A DNA stretch of 51,469 nt from Kiritimatiellia bacterium (lineage in GTDB: Bacteria > Verrucomicrobiota > Kiritimatiellia > RFP12 > UBA1067): positions 1 through 51,469 of the forward strand of contig JAILJX010000023.1 of NCBI GenBank assembly GCA_024694365.1. The letters run 5' to 3'. Positions 38,240 to 47,100 of the stretch are shown one piece after another. Within the stretch, counting starts at the first letter, position 1; each line of letters opens with the position of its first letter. The position numbers and the translations under genes are program-made. Under the pieces are notes generated by a model. The model was not told where the DNA came from and did no database searches. It saw only the letters and a list, made by a program, of their open reading frames with translations.

Positions 38240-40324
38240 ATGAACTGCTCAACCAAGACAGTCAAGACGTTTGCCCTGGCCGCCATGGCGGTATGGGGGT
38301 TCAATGAAGCTGGGGCTGCGACCCAGGCTCAGATCAATGCCGTGAAGCAGGCGTTCGGTACGCGTGCAGTCGTCTCGGAGACGGCTGCCGGCGCCATCAG
38401 CGTGACGCTCAAGCACGACATCGAAGGCACGGTGACGATGGCGGACAATCTCGGTCCGGTCACCGTAAATCTCAACGGCGAGGATATCGACGGAACCGAT
38501 GGACGCGATGTCCGTTCCGGTAATGGCGGAAGCGGACATCCCGCCATCCATATCACGGCTTCCGGCAGCTCGGACGCTGCGTCGGCGACCGTTCTCACCC
38601 TTACCAGCACGCGCGGTTCTGGCGAGGTCGAAGGCGGTGAAGGCGGCGACGGCAGCATCGGCGGCAATGGCGGAACGGGTATCCTTGCGGAGGGAATCTC
38701 CAGCGTTGTAGTCGGTTCGGGCGTCCTTGTCGAGGGCGGCGAAGGCGGTGACGCCACTGCAGGCTCGGCAGGAAAGGGCGGAACTGGCATATCGGGGAGC
38801 TATTCGACGGTTTCGGGCGGACTCGTTCGCGGTGGATTGGGCGGAGAGTCTCGCACTGGCCGCGGCGCATCCGGGGCAGTGTCGGACAAGTCTTCCGGCG
38901 CCTCGGCTGCAGGCGGCACATCTGCAGGCGGCGGCTCTTCCGCAGGCGCGTCTGCGCCCTCCGGCACGGTTTCCGCTTCGGCGAAGTCGGCTGTCGCAAC
39001 GGCGTTCGGCCCTGCGGCTACGGTTTCCGCCTCTGGCTCCTCGATTCTCGTGACGCTCAACCGCGACATAGAGCGTACGGTCACTCTTTCCGACGACCTC
39101 GGTGCGATTTCGCTCGATCTGCGCGGAAATGACATCGACGGAACCGATGCAGTCGATACGACGGGCAAGGGTTCGGACGGCAAGGCCGCGATTGTCATAA
39201 CGGCGTCCGGCTCCTCCTCCAATCCTACCGTTCTCACGGTCAAGAGCACCGGCAGGCGCGGCGAGATCGAGGGCGGCGAAGGCGGTGATGGATATCTCGG
39301 AGGAGGCAACGGCGGGGCGGGAATCCTTGCCGGCGGCGTTTCCAGCGTAATCGTCGCGGCCAACGTCCTTGTTGAGGGCGGCGATGGTGGAGACGGAGAG
39401 CGCGGCAGCGTGGGCGGCAACGGCGGCGCCGGAATCTCCGGCACGGTTTCCGCGAATCACGGTATCGTTCGCGGCGGAGAGGGCGGAGAGTCTGTTTCCA
39501 AGCCCGGTTCGCGCGGCGCCGCAATCGCCGGTTCGGCCTCCACCTCCGGCGGTTCTTCTTCCTCCGGCTCGGCTTCCGGCGGCTCGGCTTCGGGCAGAGC
39601 CTCGTCAGTCACCGGCTACACAAAGTCGCAGACTCTCACCGGCGTCGTTTGCGATGCCGACGGCACGACTGTCGAGGGCGTTGTGGAACTCAAGGTCGGC
39701 AAGCTCGGCAAGAACGGGACGCTTCGCGTTTCGGCAAAAGCGACGCTTGTCGACGGAACGAAAGCCTCCGCTTCCAGCGTGAAGGTTTCCGTCGATGAGA
39801 CCGGCTACGCTTCCGGAACGCTCACTTTCAAGAAGGTTCTCGGATCGGTTCCTTTCGAACTCTTCCTCGAGGATGGCGTCTGCACGTTCAGCGGATACGG
39901 CTCTTCCGTTGCGATAGAGTCCGCATCTGTCGGCGGAAAGTGGACCGAGGATGGCGAATTCGGCGTTGAGGTCGAGGATGAGGACGAGGTTCCCGGCGAG
40001 CTTCTCTCCGAGTATCTGCCCGACGGAGAGCCCGTTTACGCCAAGAATGGCAAGTGGTCCTTCGATCGCGCGGCCTCTCTCCGCTATGTGCATGGCGAAA
40101 TCAAGGGAGCCGACGATCCCAAGCGTCCCAATCTCTCCGGTCTCAAGGTGACCTACACGCCGAAGACTGGCGTTTTCAAGGGCTCGTTCAAGGTCTATTC
40201 TGTTATCGGCGGCAAGCTGAAAAAGTACACCGCCAAGGTCAACGGAGTCGTTGTCGACGGTGAAGGCACGGGCTATGCGACAATCAAGTCGCTCGGCATA
40301 AAGTGGCCTGTCAGCGTACAGTAA
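38240..40324 (+). CDS. Secreted glycine-rich surface protein with two duplicated modules
   Basis: A 694-residue protein with a signal peptide (cleavage near EAGA-AT, residue ~27). Two related modules (~28-215 and ~247-460) each open with an IxVTLxxDIExTVTxxDxL strand and GxDIDGTD, then run into Gly-rich repeats of the type VEGGEGGDGSIGGNGGTGI. Ser/Gly-rich linkers separate them. The C-terminal ~230 residues form the KTGVFKGSF...VNGVVV module shared with the protein at 29569. No enzyme motif is seen. It is most likely a structural surface or matrix protein. Its stop codon directly abuts the start of the glycosyltransferase at 40325, which suggests a joint task. Confidence 0.82.
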   Translation: MNCSTKTVKTFALAAMAVWGFNEAGAATQAQINAVKQAFGTRAVVSETAAGAISVTLKHDIEGTVTMADNLGPVTVNLNGEDIDGTDGRDVRSGNGGSGHPAIHITASGSSDAASATVLTLTSTRGSGEVEGGEGGDGSIGGNGGTGILAEGISSVVVGSGVLVEGGEGGDATAGSAGKGGTGISGSYSTVSGGLVRGGLGGESRTGRGASGAVSDKSSGASAAGGTSAGGGSSAGASAPSGTVSASAKSAVATAFGPAATVSASGSSILVTLNRDIERTVTLSDDLGAISLDLRGNDIDGTDAVDTTGKGSDGKAAIVITASGSSSNPTVLTVKSTGRRGEIEGGEGGDGYLGGGNGGAGILAGGVSSVIVAANVLVEGGDGGDGERGSVGGNGGAGISGTVSANHGIVRGGEGGESVSKPGSRGAAIAGSASTSGGSSSSGSASGGSASGRASSVTGYTKSQTLTGVVCDADGTTVEGVVELKVGKLGKNGTLRVSAKATLVDGTKASASSVKVSVDETGYASGTLTFKKVLGSVPFELFLEDGVCTFSGYGSSVAIESASVGGKWTEDGEFGVEVEDEDEVPGELLSEYLPDGEPVYAKNGKWSFDRAASLRYVHGEIKGADDPKRPNLSGLKVTYTPKTGVFKGSFKVYSVIGGKLKKYTAKVNGVVVDGEGTGYATIKSLGIKWPVSVQ

Positions 40325-41359
40325 ATGCGAACGGCACTGCTGCATTACTGGCTTACAAACATGCGGGGCGGCGAGCAGGTTCTCGCCGCCCTGGGAAGCA
40401 TTCTTCCCGAGGCGGACATATACACCCATGCGTTCGGCAGGAAGATGCGGACCGCCGGGGAAGGTGATTTTTGGCTTGGCCACCGCGTCCGCGAGACTTT
40501 CATAGCGTCCCTCCCGTTCGGACGCCGCAAGCCCCAGGCGTATCTTCCTTTGATGCGCGCTGCGACGAGAAGGCTTGATCTGGGTGCTTATGGTCTAATA
40601 GTCTCAAGCGAGTCGGGTCCCATAAAAGGCATCAGAAAGCCCTCCGGAGCGAGGCATGTGTGCTACTGCCATACGCCGATGCGCTATCTTTGGGATCTGC
40701 ATGACGAATATTATCGCGACGCCGGACTTCTCGGCAAGCTCGCGATGAAGTTATTCACTCCTTCGCTGAGGCGTGCGGATCTCGAAAGCGCCGAATCTGT
40801 CGATACGTTCGTCGCAAACAGCAATTTTGTGGCGGAGAGGATAAAGAGACTGTACGGAAGGGAGTCCGTAGTGGTAAATCCGCCTGTCGATACGTCGTTC
40901 TATTCCGGATCGGTGCGCGGGGAAGGGGACTACTACCTTTTTGCCGGAGCTCCCGTGAAATACAAGCGGCTCGACATTGCGAAGGCGGCCTGCGAGAGGA
41001 TGGGCCGCAAGCTTGTTGTTGCAGGCGGGGGAGGCTTCTCCAGGGAGGACCTGCGGCAGGCCTATTCCGGAGCCCGCGCGCTTCTTTTCCCGGGGATAGA
41101 GGATTTCGGTATCGTTCCCGTTGAAGCCCAGGCCGCTGGTACGCCTGTCATAGCTTTGGGGCTGGGCGGAGCTACCGAGACCGTCATCGATGGCGAGACC
41201 GGGCTTTTCTTCAAAGACCAGACTGTTGACGGACTTTGCGCCGCAATCGAGGAATTCGAATCCAGGGCATGGTCGCATGAGCGCTGCCGTGAGAACGCCA
41301 AGCGTTTTTCCGCCGATGTGTTTGCCTCGCGCATGAAATCCGTACTTGTTCGTGCTTGA
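40325..41359 (+). CDS. GT4 family glycosyltransferase
   Basis: A 344-residue GT-B fold enzyme. Signatures are the N-terminal LHYWLTNMRGGEQVL, CYCHTPMRYLWDLHDEYY (typical of WbaZ/mannosyltransferase-like GT4 proteins), YLFAGAPVKYKRLDIA, and FPGIEDFGIVPVEAQAAGTPVIA with the two donor-site glutamates. It starts at the base after the TAA of the surface protein, and no ribosome site of its own is visible, so re-initiation by the same ribosome is likely. The donor sugar is unknown. The next promoter overlaps its last codons. Confidence 0.88.
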   Translation: MRTALLHYWLTNMRGGEQVLAALGSILPEADIYTHAFGRKMRTAGEGDFWLGHRVRETFIASLPFGRRKPQAYLPLMRAATRRLDLGAYGLIVSSESGPIKGIRKPSGARHVCYCHTPMRYLWDLHDEYYRDAGLLGKLAMKLFTPSLRRADLESAESVDTFVANSNFVAERIKRLYGRESVVVNPPVDTSFYSGSVRGEGDYYLFAGAPVKYKRLDIAKAACERMGRKLVVAGGGGFSREDLRQAYSGARALLFPGIEDFGIVPVEAQAAGTPVIALGLGGATETVIDGETGLFFKDQTVDGLCAAIEEFESRAWSHERCRENAKRFSADVFASRMKSVLVRA

Positions 41360-41385
41360 TATCACACCTGAATGTGTGATATAAT
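41356..41385 (+). promoter_or_regulatory. Sigma70 promoter of the C25 peptidase
   Basis: TTGATA (41356-41361), an 18-bp spacer and TATAAT (41380-41385), with TGA before the -10 box. The -35 overlaps the stop codon of the previous gene. Confidence 0.66.
41359..41382 (+). promoter_or_regulatory. Perfect inverted repeat spanning -35 to -10 (candidate operator)
   Basis: ATATCACAC (41359-41367) and GTGTGATAT (41374-41382) are perfect 9-bp arms around CTGAAT. The arms overlap both promoter hexamers, as expected for a repressor site. The regulator is unknown. Confidence 0.6.
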
Positions 41386-41421
41386 ATATGTCAATTTCCG
41401 TAGGAAAAAGGGAGAAATAAG

Positions 41422-44400
41422 ATGAAAATATCGCGTTTTGCAGCATTCTTTGCTGTTATCGGCTGTGTTGCGACGGCTTTTGCCGGGACAAACCAGAATC
41501 CTGATGTCGTTATAATATCTCCGCCGGCCTTCACCAACGTCTGGGAGACGTACGTCGCGTATCGCGAGAAGACGCATCCGGATCTCTCGTTCAAGATCAA
41601 GAACACGGACGAAATATACGCCGATTTCCCGGTCTCGACGAAGTCGTTTGACAATACGACTTGGTATGCAGACTACGCGCTCTCGATCCACAAATACATC
41701 GAAACGGTGGCTTCTAACGGAACGTCTACTGTCATCCTTGGCGCCGCGCCGCCCATCATGAGCTTTGAGACCGACACGAACAAGCAGATTCCGATTCGGT
41801 ACGTCAGGACGACCGCTTCAACTGGTGCCAACACCCAGCCTGGCTTCCCCTCGGACATGTACTATGCCTGCCTCGACAGGAACGGCGGGCAGGAGGTCTG
41901 GGACTACAATGGCGACGGCGCCTATTGCGCCACCGGAACGGCGGACTGCAGCTATGAAGACGTAACCGTCGACACGACCGGCGTCGACTGGGAGGCGGAT
42001 ATCGTCGTGATGCGAATGCCGCTCCAGGAGACCATCAAAATCGACTCCGTTTCGTATACCGCGGCTCAGATGATGGACGGCTACACCAACAAGCTCGCGC
42101 GCGCAGAGTCCGACGACTTCGCCGGAAAGTACCGCTACATGCTCCTCAGCGGCAAGACGAGACTGAGCACGTCGTATTACTGGATGAACACCAGCCGCTT
42201 CTTCCTCTCGGAATACGAATTCTTCGACGGGAATCCCAACATGTTCTCGACGGAGAAGGGATACAACACCATAGACAACGAAATCGCGGCCCGCAGAATG
42301 GGCGAGGACACCATAACCCGCCTTCGCGCGGCGAGCGAACTCATCCCAGTCGTCGGTCCCAGCCGCACGGCAGAGGAGTACAATGCCGCCGTGGCGAGCG
42401 ACGGCGAGGCTTTCGTCATAAACGGACACGGCGACTATGACGGACTCGATTCCGAGGCCTACTATGTCTCCGGCCTGTGGACGCAGACTTCGGTCTGGAA
42501 ATTCTGCTTCGCGTGCTGCCCGTGCCTCACGGGCTGGATCGACCACTCCGTCATGGGAAGCTACACGGACGACACGCTCGTGCGCTGCGCCGCCCAGGCG
42601 GGAGTGCTCGCGCCGAACGGCGGATTCCTCGTCTCGTTCAACAACACGAGAAACGGACTTTCCGACGGCATAAGCCGCGATTCGCAGTCGCCCATGATCG
42701 ACCACGCCATCGTAAGGGCTGTCCATGGCGACTACGACGGCACGGAATACCCGGCCGGCGAGGCTCTTCTCAGAGCGCGCAGAGCGTGTGCGAACATGGT
42801 TTTGTCCGACATCGAAAGGCTGACGCTCTGCCAGGTCGCTGGATTCGGAGATCCGCTCGTGAAGATCACCCCGCAGGGCGACACGACCTGGACCGGCGAG
42901 GCGACCGACGCCTTCACGACTTCGCGCCGAATCCTCGCGACAACCGCCGAGACGAGCGCCGAATACAATCTCACTGGCGATTTCGCCGCGAGCGAGCTTC
43001 GTCTTGAAGGACCTGAGAGCGGAGCGTTCACTCTCGCAGGCGGAAAATTCCGTACGATGAATCTCGTTTCTGTCACGAACGCTACGTCTCTCACGTGGTC
43101 GTCTGAAGGCGGCGCGGGACATGATGGCGTGGAGTTCGTCGGAGAGGCGGGAACTCTCAATCTTCCCGGTTCCGCGAAGCGTTATTTCGGAACCAACTTC
43201 ACCAATGTCGCTGCAATCAACGTGCCTGGCGGAAACGTCACGCTCGACTTCTCCGCTTCGGCTGCGGACATGGACATCAACTTCTGCTCCGCGGAAACGG
43301 ACAGGACTGTTTGCACGAACACCATCCGCAGCACTTTGGACGCGTCTGCGGCACGTCTTGCCTCGGACAAGACAATCGCCGTCGCCAATTCGACGCTCAA
43401 CATCGAAAACTCTGGTCTCCTTTGCGCCTCTGATGGCGCAGAGCCCGGAATCGCGGCGACAAACGCCGTGATCGTTGTCCGCAACTCGCCCAGGTGGGAT
43501 TCCGTCGCGCTCGCCCGCGATATCGAGCTCAACGGATCCGAATTGGTCCTCGACTACAACTATGCTACGCTTGGCGGATCCGATCCCTGGTCTGTGAAGG
43601 TTACTGGAGGCGAGAGCTCGTTCGACATCACCGACAACGCCCTCGCGGAGCGGACATGGTATGCGGATCCGATCTACTTCGGCGGCAGCGTCGAATTCAA
43701 TGTCGCCGACGGCGCGACGATGTGCCTTGACGCGAGCAGGACGAACACGGTGACCGTGTACGCCAACCTCAACTCCTCCGGCAATCTTCGCTTCCGCACG
43801 ACGCAGTCTGCGCTTACCGCGGCGAAGACGACTGCAGTCGAGCTCTGCAAAGTCTCGGGCGACGCGATCACGGCTCCGTTCACCAACGGCGTCTCCTTCT
43901 GCGATGCCGATGGCAATACGCTTTCGAAGAACGGACTCAAGACATACGTCTCAAGCAACGCTCTCTACGTCGGACCCGATTCGTCTGCCGGCGATCCGGA
44001 CATCCTGCGCGTAAACAATGTTCTCTATACGGCTTTTGCCGATGCGATCGCTGCGGCTGGAAACAACGGTACGATAGAGGTGATCGATGACATATCTGCC
44101 TCTTCGACGGACGTGACGATCCCTGCCGGCGTCACGCTTTCGCTCGGAAGCCACACTCTTCAGCTCAATTCGCTCACGGTGAACGGAACACTTGCTTTCT
44201 CGTCTTCGACGACCGTTACCGCGCCGTTGACATTCGGGGAAGGCGCTATGCTTTCGCTCGAGGCTGCCGGAATCCAACTCACCGTTTCGGGGGCTTTGAC
44301 TGTCGGCGGAGCGGTCTCGGTGTCCGTTGCGTCCGAACCCTCCATCGGTCTGACGCTTCTCTCCTACACTTCGAAGAGCGGCTCGGGATCGTTCGCATGG

Positions 44401-46992
44401 ACGGAATCGTCGTATTCGGCGACTTACGAACTTTCCCTCGGAGATGCCGCTCTCGTCGTTGCCAACGCCGTGAAGGTGGCGGAAGTCGGCGGAGTGACGT
44501 ATCCGACGCTTGCGGAAGCTCTTACGGCAGCTGTGACGAGCTCCGGAACCGTTAAGCTTCTCATGTCGACCGGCGCAAGCACGACCGACGTCTACGTGCC
44601 TGAGAATGTCACGGTCGATGTCGGCGACTACACGCTCACCGCCGGCACTCTCTCTGTCGACGGAACAGTCAACGTTTCGTCCAACGGCACACTCTCCTGC
44701 ACCGCAGTCGCAGGCGCGACGACAGGCGAAGTCGCCTACACCGGAAAGGCTCCGGATGGCGAGTGGTGGACTGATTCGACATGGCAGGGCACGCTTACGC
44801 TGACGAGGTATGGAGCAATAAATAACAAGAGTCAGGCAAGTGTCGAGCTGACGAAGATCGCCAAGTGGGGCAATGCGAATTCGCGCGTCAAGTTCAACGG
44901 CGTCAGGGCATACCTGCCTTCACAGGCGATTCAGGTTCTCCCGTTCGGCCTTGTCCTTGAGGATCTCGACAGCGCCTTCCTCGGTCAGACGGAGGCGTGG
45001 TACATGGACAACGGATTTTCATCGGTGAACAATTCAGTTGCAACCCGTGCTTCTTTCGCGAGCCTGTCCGGAACTGGAACGTTTGCGGACGGCAACAATC
45101 AGGTGTCGCAGATCATTCTCTTCGGCGACGATTCGGAATTCGCGGGAACGATCTCCGTCACAGGCAAGCGCATCGTGTTTGCTGCGTCTTCCGACCTGAC
45201 GGCAGATTCCGCACTGATGACCTCCCTGCCGAAGGACATCAACACGCTCCCCTACACGAAGGGCTCCATCGTCGTCGCGACGAATGGCACGGCGAGCATC
45301 CCTGCAGGAAAGACGTGGAAGGCGACGACGCTGACTTCCTACGGAACGCTTTCGCTTCCCGGCGAGGCGAATCTTACGGGTGCCTTGACGCTGTGCGACG
45401 GATCCTCCATCACGCTCGGTTCTGCTTCCGCAGCGCTTGCGGCGACTGGTGCGATGACTGTCGGCGGATCCGTTTCCGTAGATGTAACGGCAGAACCCAC
45501 TATCGGCCAGACGATCCTCTCCTATGCTTCGACTGCGGGCGATGGTGAATTCACCTTCAGCGATGCGACGTATGCCTCCAGCTTCAGCCTTGAGAAGGGC
45601 GAGACTTCGCTCGTCGTGGCCGAAGCTCCCGCACCGATTGTTTATGTCGCCAAGGTCGGCGAGACGCAGTACGAGACGCTCGCCGCTGCGCTCGCTGCGG
45701 TCGGCGAATCCGGAACGGTCGAGCTGATCGCCAATGCAGGCGACTCCGAGACGGCCGTGGCAGTTCCGGCGGACGTGACGCTCGTCGTGAGCAACCATAC
45801 GCTCTCGGCCTCCGCGGTCACCGGTTCCGGACGCGTCGAGTACATCGGCAAGGCGCCGGACGTTGTTGGCTGGAGCGATACGGCATGGGCTGGCACGCTT
45901 GCTGTGAAGGATGCGTCCGGATCGGGCGACTTCGCCTTCGCGAGCTACGGCAACGCAGACTCCAAGGTCGAGCTTGACGACGTCACTGGATACACTGCGC
46001 CAGCGGGGACGATTGACACGGAGCTGGTAATAGGCGAGAATGGTGTTTCGTTTGCCGCCGGAACCTTCGGCAACGCGACTGTGTGGGAGAAGATTTCCGG
46101 AAGCGGAAAGTTCTCCGTCGCAACGCAGACTCACATCGTCCACGATGCGATCGACTTCACCGGCGACATCGCAAACTCCGGCGCGTACATCGGCTTCGGC
46201 ACTACGAACCGCTACGACAGCAGCAGCGCTTCGACAAGCCAGAGCAAGCTGGAGAACAAGATATACGTTGAATCCGATGCCAGCGTCTCGGCGAGGCCCG
46301 GAGCCGTGTGGTCGACCAGTTCCCAGGTGTATGTCACCGGACCGGTCAACCTCGTGACGTCCTCCGTCGTAACCAACGGAATGGTCATCATCTCCAATCC
46401 CGCGTGCACGGGGTATGTGCCGGTGAGCCTGCAAAACGACGCGACGGTTACGGTCAATGGCAACTCGAGCGCGAAGTATTCGCTTAAGTGCGCCAACGTG
46501 GCCGAAATGGGTGGCGTGGTGTACTATCAATACGGTCCGGAGCTTCTCCTCTCCATCACCACCTATCCCGTGACCGACGGAGGGGATGTGAATGCGAGCA
46601 TAACCGTCGACGACGAATGGCTCACGACGCATGTCGGCTCGACCGATTATGTCGCCGTCACCAATATGCTCAACTCAACCGGCGCGAATGGTGCGAGGTA
46701 TTGGGAGAGCTATGTCGCTGGACTCAATCCTACAAACGGAACGATCAAGGTCATTTCGTTCACGTACGACGACGCTACGGGCAGTTACGCCGTGGAAGGA
46801 GACTGGGACTCGTCGCTCGCGCCTGAGGGCTGCGGTCTCACGCCCAGCGCGGTGCTTCAGGCTTCGGACGACCTCACGTTCTCGTCGGTGACCGAGATCG
46901 AGGCCAATGAGGGCGGTTCCTTCACGGTGGTTCCTGAGGCAGCCGACGCTCAGAAGTTCTATCGACTGCGCCTGAAATTCACGGCGCAGTAA
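41422..46992 (+). CDS. Secreted gingipain-type cysteine peptidase (C25) with repetitive passenger and FYRL-type C-terminus
   Basis: An 1856-residue protein with a signal peptide (cleavage near AFAG, residue ~21). The catalytic region resembles peptidase family C25: His336 in INGHGDYDG and Cys368 in CCPCLTGW. They are 32 residues apart, close to the 33 between the catalytic His and Cys of gingipain R. From ~530 on the chain is repetitive: beta-helix-like strands and three copies of a YxTLAEAL-type unit starting near 861, 1016 and 1406, with two APDxxWW/GWxDxxWxGTL segments. The end has NGARYWESYVAGLNP and finishes QKFYRLRLKFTAQ, related to the proteases at 5072 and 11325. AAGGGAG lies seven bases before the start. 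Role: extracellular proteolysis, substrate unknown. Confidence 0.85.
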   Translation: MKISRFAAFFAVIGCVATAFAGTNQNPDVVIISPPAFTNVWETYVAYREKTHPDLSFKIKNTDEIYADFPVSTKSFDNTTWYADYALSIHKYIETVASNGTSTVILGAAPPIMSFETDTNKQIPIRYVRTTASTGANTQPGFPSDMYYACLDRNGGQEVWDYNGDGAYCATGTADCSYEDVTVDTTGVDWEADIVVMRMPLQETIKIDSVSYTAAQMMDGYTNKLARAESDDFAGKYRYMLLSGKTRLSTSYYWMNTSRFFLSEYEFFDGNPNMFSTEKGYNTIDNEIAARRMGEDTITRLRAASELIPVVGPSRTAEEYNAAVASDGEAFVINGHGDYDGLDSEAYYVSGLWTQTSVWKFCFACCPCLTGWIDHSVMGSYTDDTLVRCAAQAGVLAPNGGFLVSFNNTRNGLSDGISRDSQSPMIDHAIVRAVHGDYDGTEYPAGEALLRARRACANMVLSDIERLTLCQVAGFGDPLVKITPQGDTTWTGEATDAFTTSRRILATTAETSAEYNLTGDFAASELRLEGPESGAFTLAGGKFRTMNLVSVTNATSLTWSSEGGAGHDGVEFVGEAGTLNLPGSAKRYFGTNFTNVAAINVPGGNVTLDFSASAADMDINFCSAETDRTVCTNTIRSTLDASAARLASDKTIAVANSTLNIENSGLLCASDGAEPGIAATNAVIVVRNSPRWDSVALARDIELNGSELVLDYNYATLGGSDPWSVKVTGGESSFDITDNALAERTWYADPIYFGGSVEFNVADGATMCLDASRTNTVTVYANLNSSGNLRFRTTQSALTAAKTTAVELCKVSGDAITAPFTNGVSFCDADGNTLSKNGLKTYVSSNALYVGPDSSAGDPDILRVNNVLYTAFADAIAAAGNNGTIEVIDDISASSTDVTIPAGVTLSLGSHTLQLNSLTVNGTLAFSSSTTVTAPLTFGEGAMLSLEAAGIQLTVSGALTVGGAVSVSVASEPSIGLTLLSYTSKSGSGSFAWTESSYSATYELSLGDAALVVANAVKVAEVGGVTYPTLAEALTAAVTSSGTVKLLMSTGASTTDVYVPENVTVDVGDYTLTAGTLSVDGTVNVSSNGTLSCTAVAGATTGEVAYTGKAPDGEWWTDSTWQGTLTLTRYGAINNKSQASVELTKIAKWGNANSRVKFNGVRAYLPSQAIQVLPFGLVLEDLDSAFLGQTEAWYMDNGFSSVNNSVATRASFASLSGTGTFADGNNQVSQIILFGDDSEFAGTISVTGKRIVFAASSDLTADSALMTSLPKDINTLPYTKGSIVVATNGTASIPAGKTWKATTLTSYGTLSLPGEANLTGALTLCDGSSITLGSASAALAATGAMTVGGSVSVDVTAEPTIGQTILSYASTAGDGEFTFSDATYASSFSLEKGETSLVVAEAPAPIVYVAKVGETQYETLAAALAAVGESGTVELIANAGDSETAVAVPADVTLVVSNHTLSASAVTGSGRVEYIGKAPDVVGWSDTAWAGTLAVKDASGSGDFAFASYGNADSKVELDDVTGYTAPAGTIDTELVIGENGVSFAAGTFGNATVWEKISGSGKFSVATQTHIVHDAIDFTGDIANSGAYIGFGTTNRYDSSSASTSQSKLENKIYVESDASVSARPGAVWSTSSQVYVTGPVNLVTSSVVTNGMVIISNPACTGYVPVSLQNDATVTVNGNSSAKYSLKCANVAEMGGVVYYQYGPELLLSITTYPVTDGGDVNASITVDDEWLTTHVGSTDYVAVTNMLNSTGANGARYWESYVAGLNPTNGTIKVISFTYDDATGSYAVEGDWDSSLAPEGCGLTPSAVLQASDDLTFSSVTEIEANEGGSFTVVPEAADAQKFYRLRLKFTAQ

Positions 46993-47021
46993 TCCTGCCC
47001 GCCTCTTAGATTGGACAACGG

Positions 47022-47051
47022 TTTTGCCGCCAGGGGTTCCTGGCGGCAAAA
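47022..47051 (+). terminator. Perfect 13-bp stem-loop after the C25 peptidase, no U-tract
   Basis: TTTTGCCGCCAGG (47022-47034) and CCTGGCGGCAAAA (47039-47051) enclose GGTT. It begins 29 bp after the stop codon. No T-run follows on either strand, so it may block 3' exonucleases as much as end transcription. Confidence 0.5.
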
Positions 47052-47100
47052 TTGTGTCCATCAGTCTTGCACCCGGCCTTCCAGTTCCGTTCTGCACGGG

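Noticed and set aside
45034..46632. Long open frame on the minus strand (532 codons) opposite the C25 peptidase
   Set aside because: It mirrors the codon pattern of the + strand gene, has an Arg/Gly/Asp-rich composition typical of antisense shadows, and shows no domain or ribosome site.
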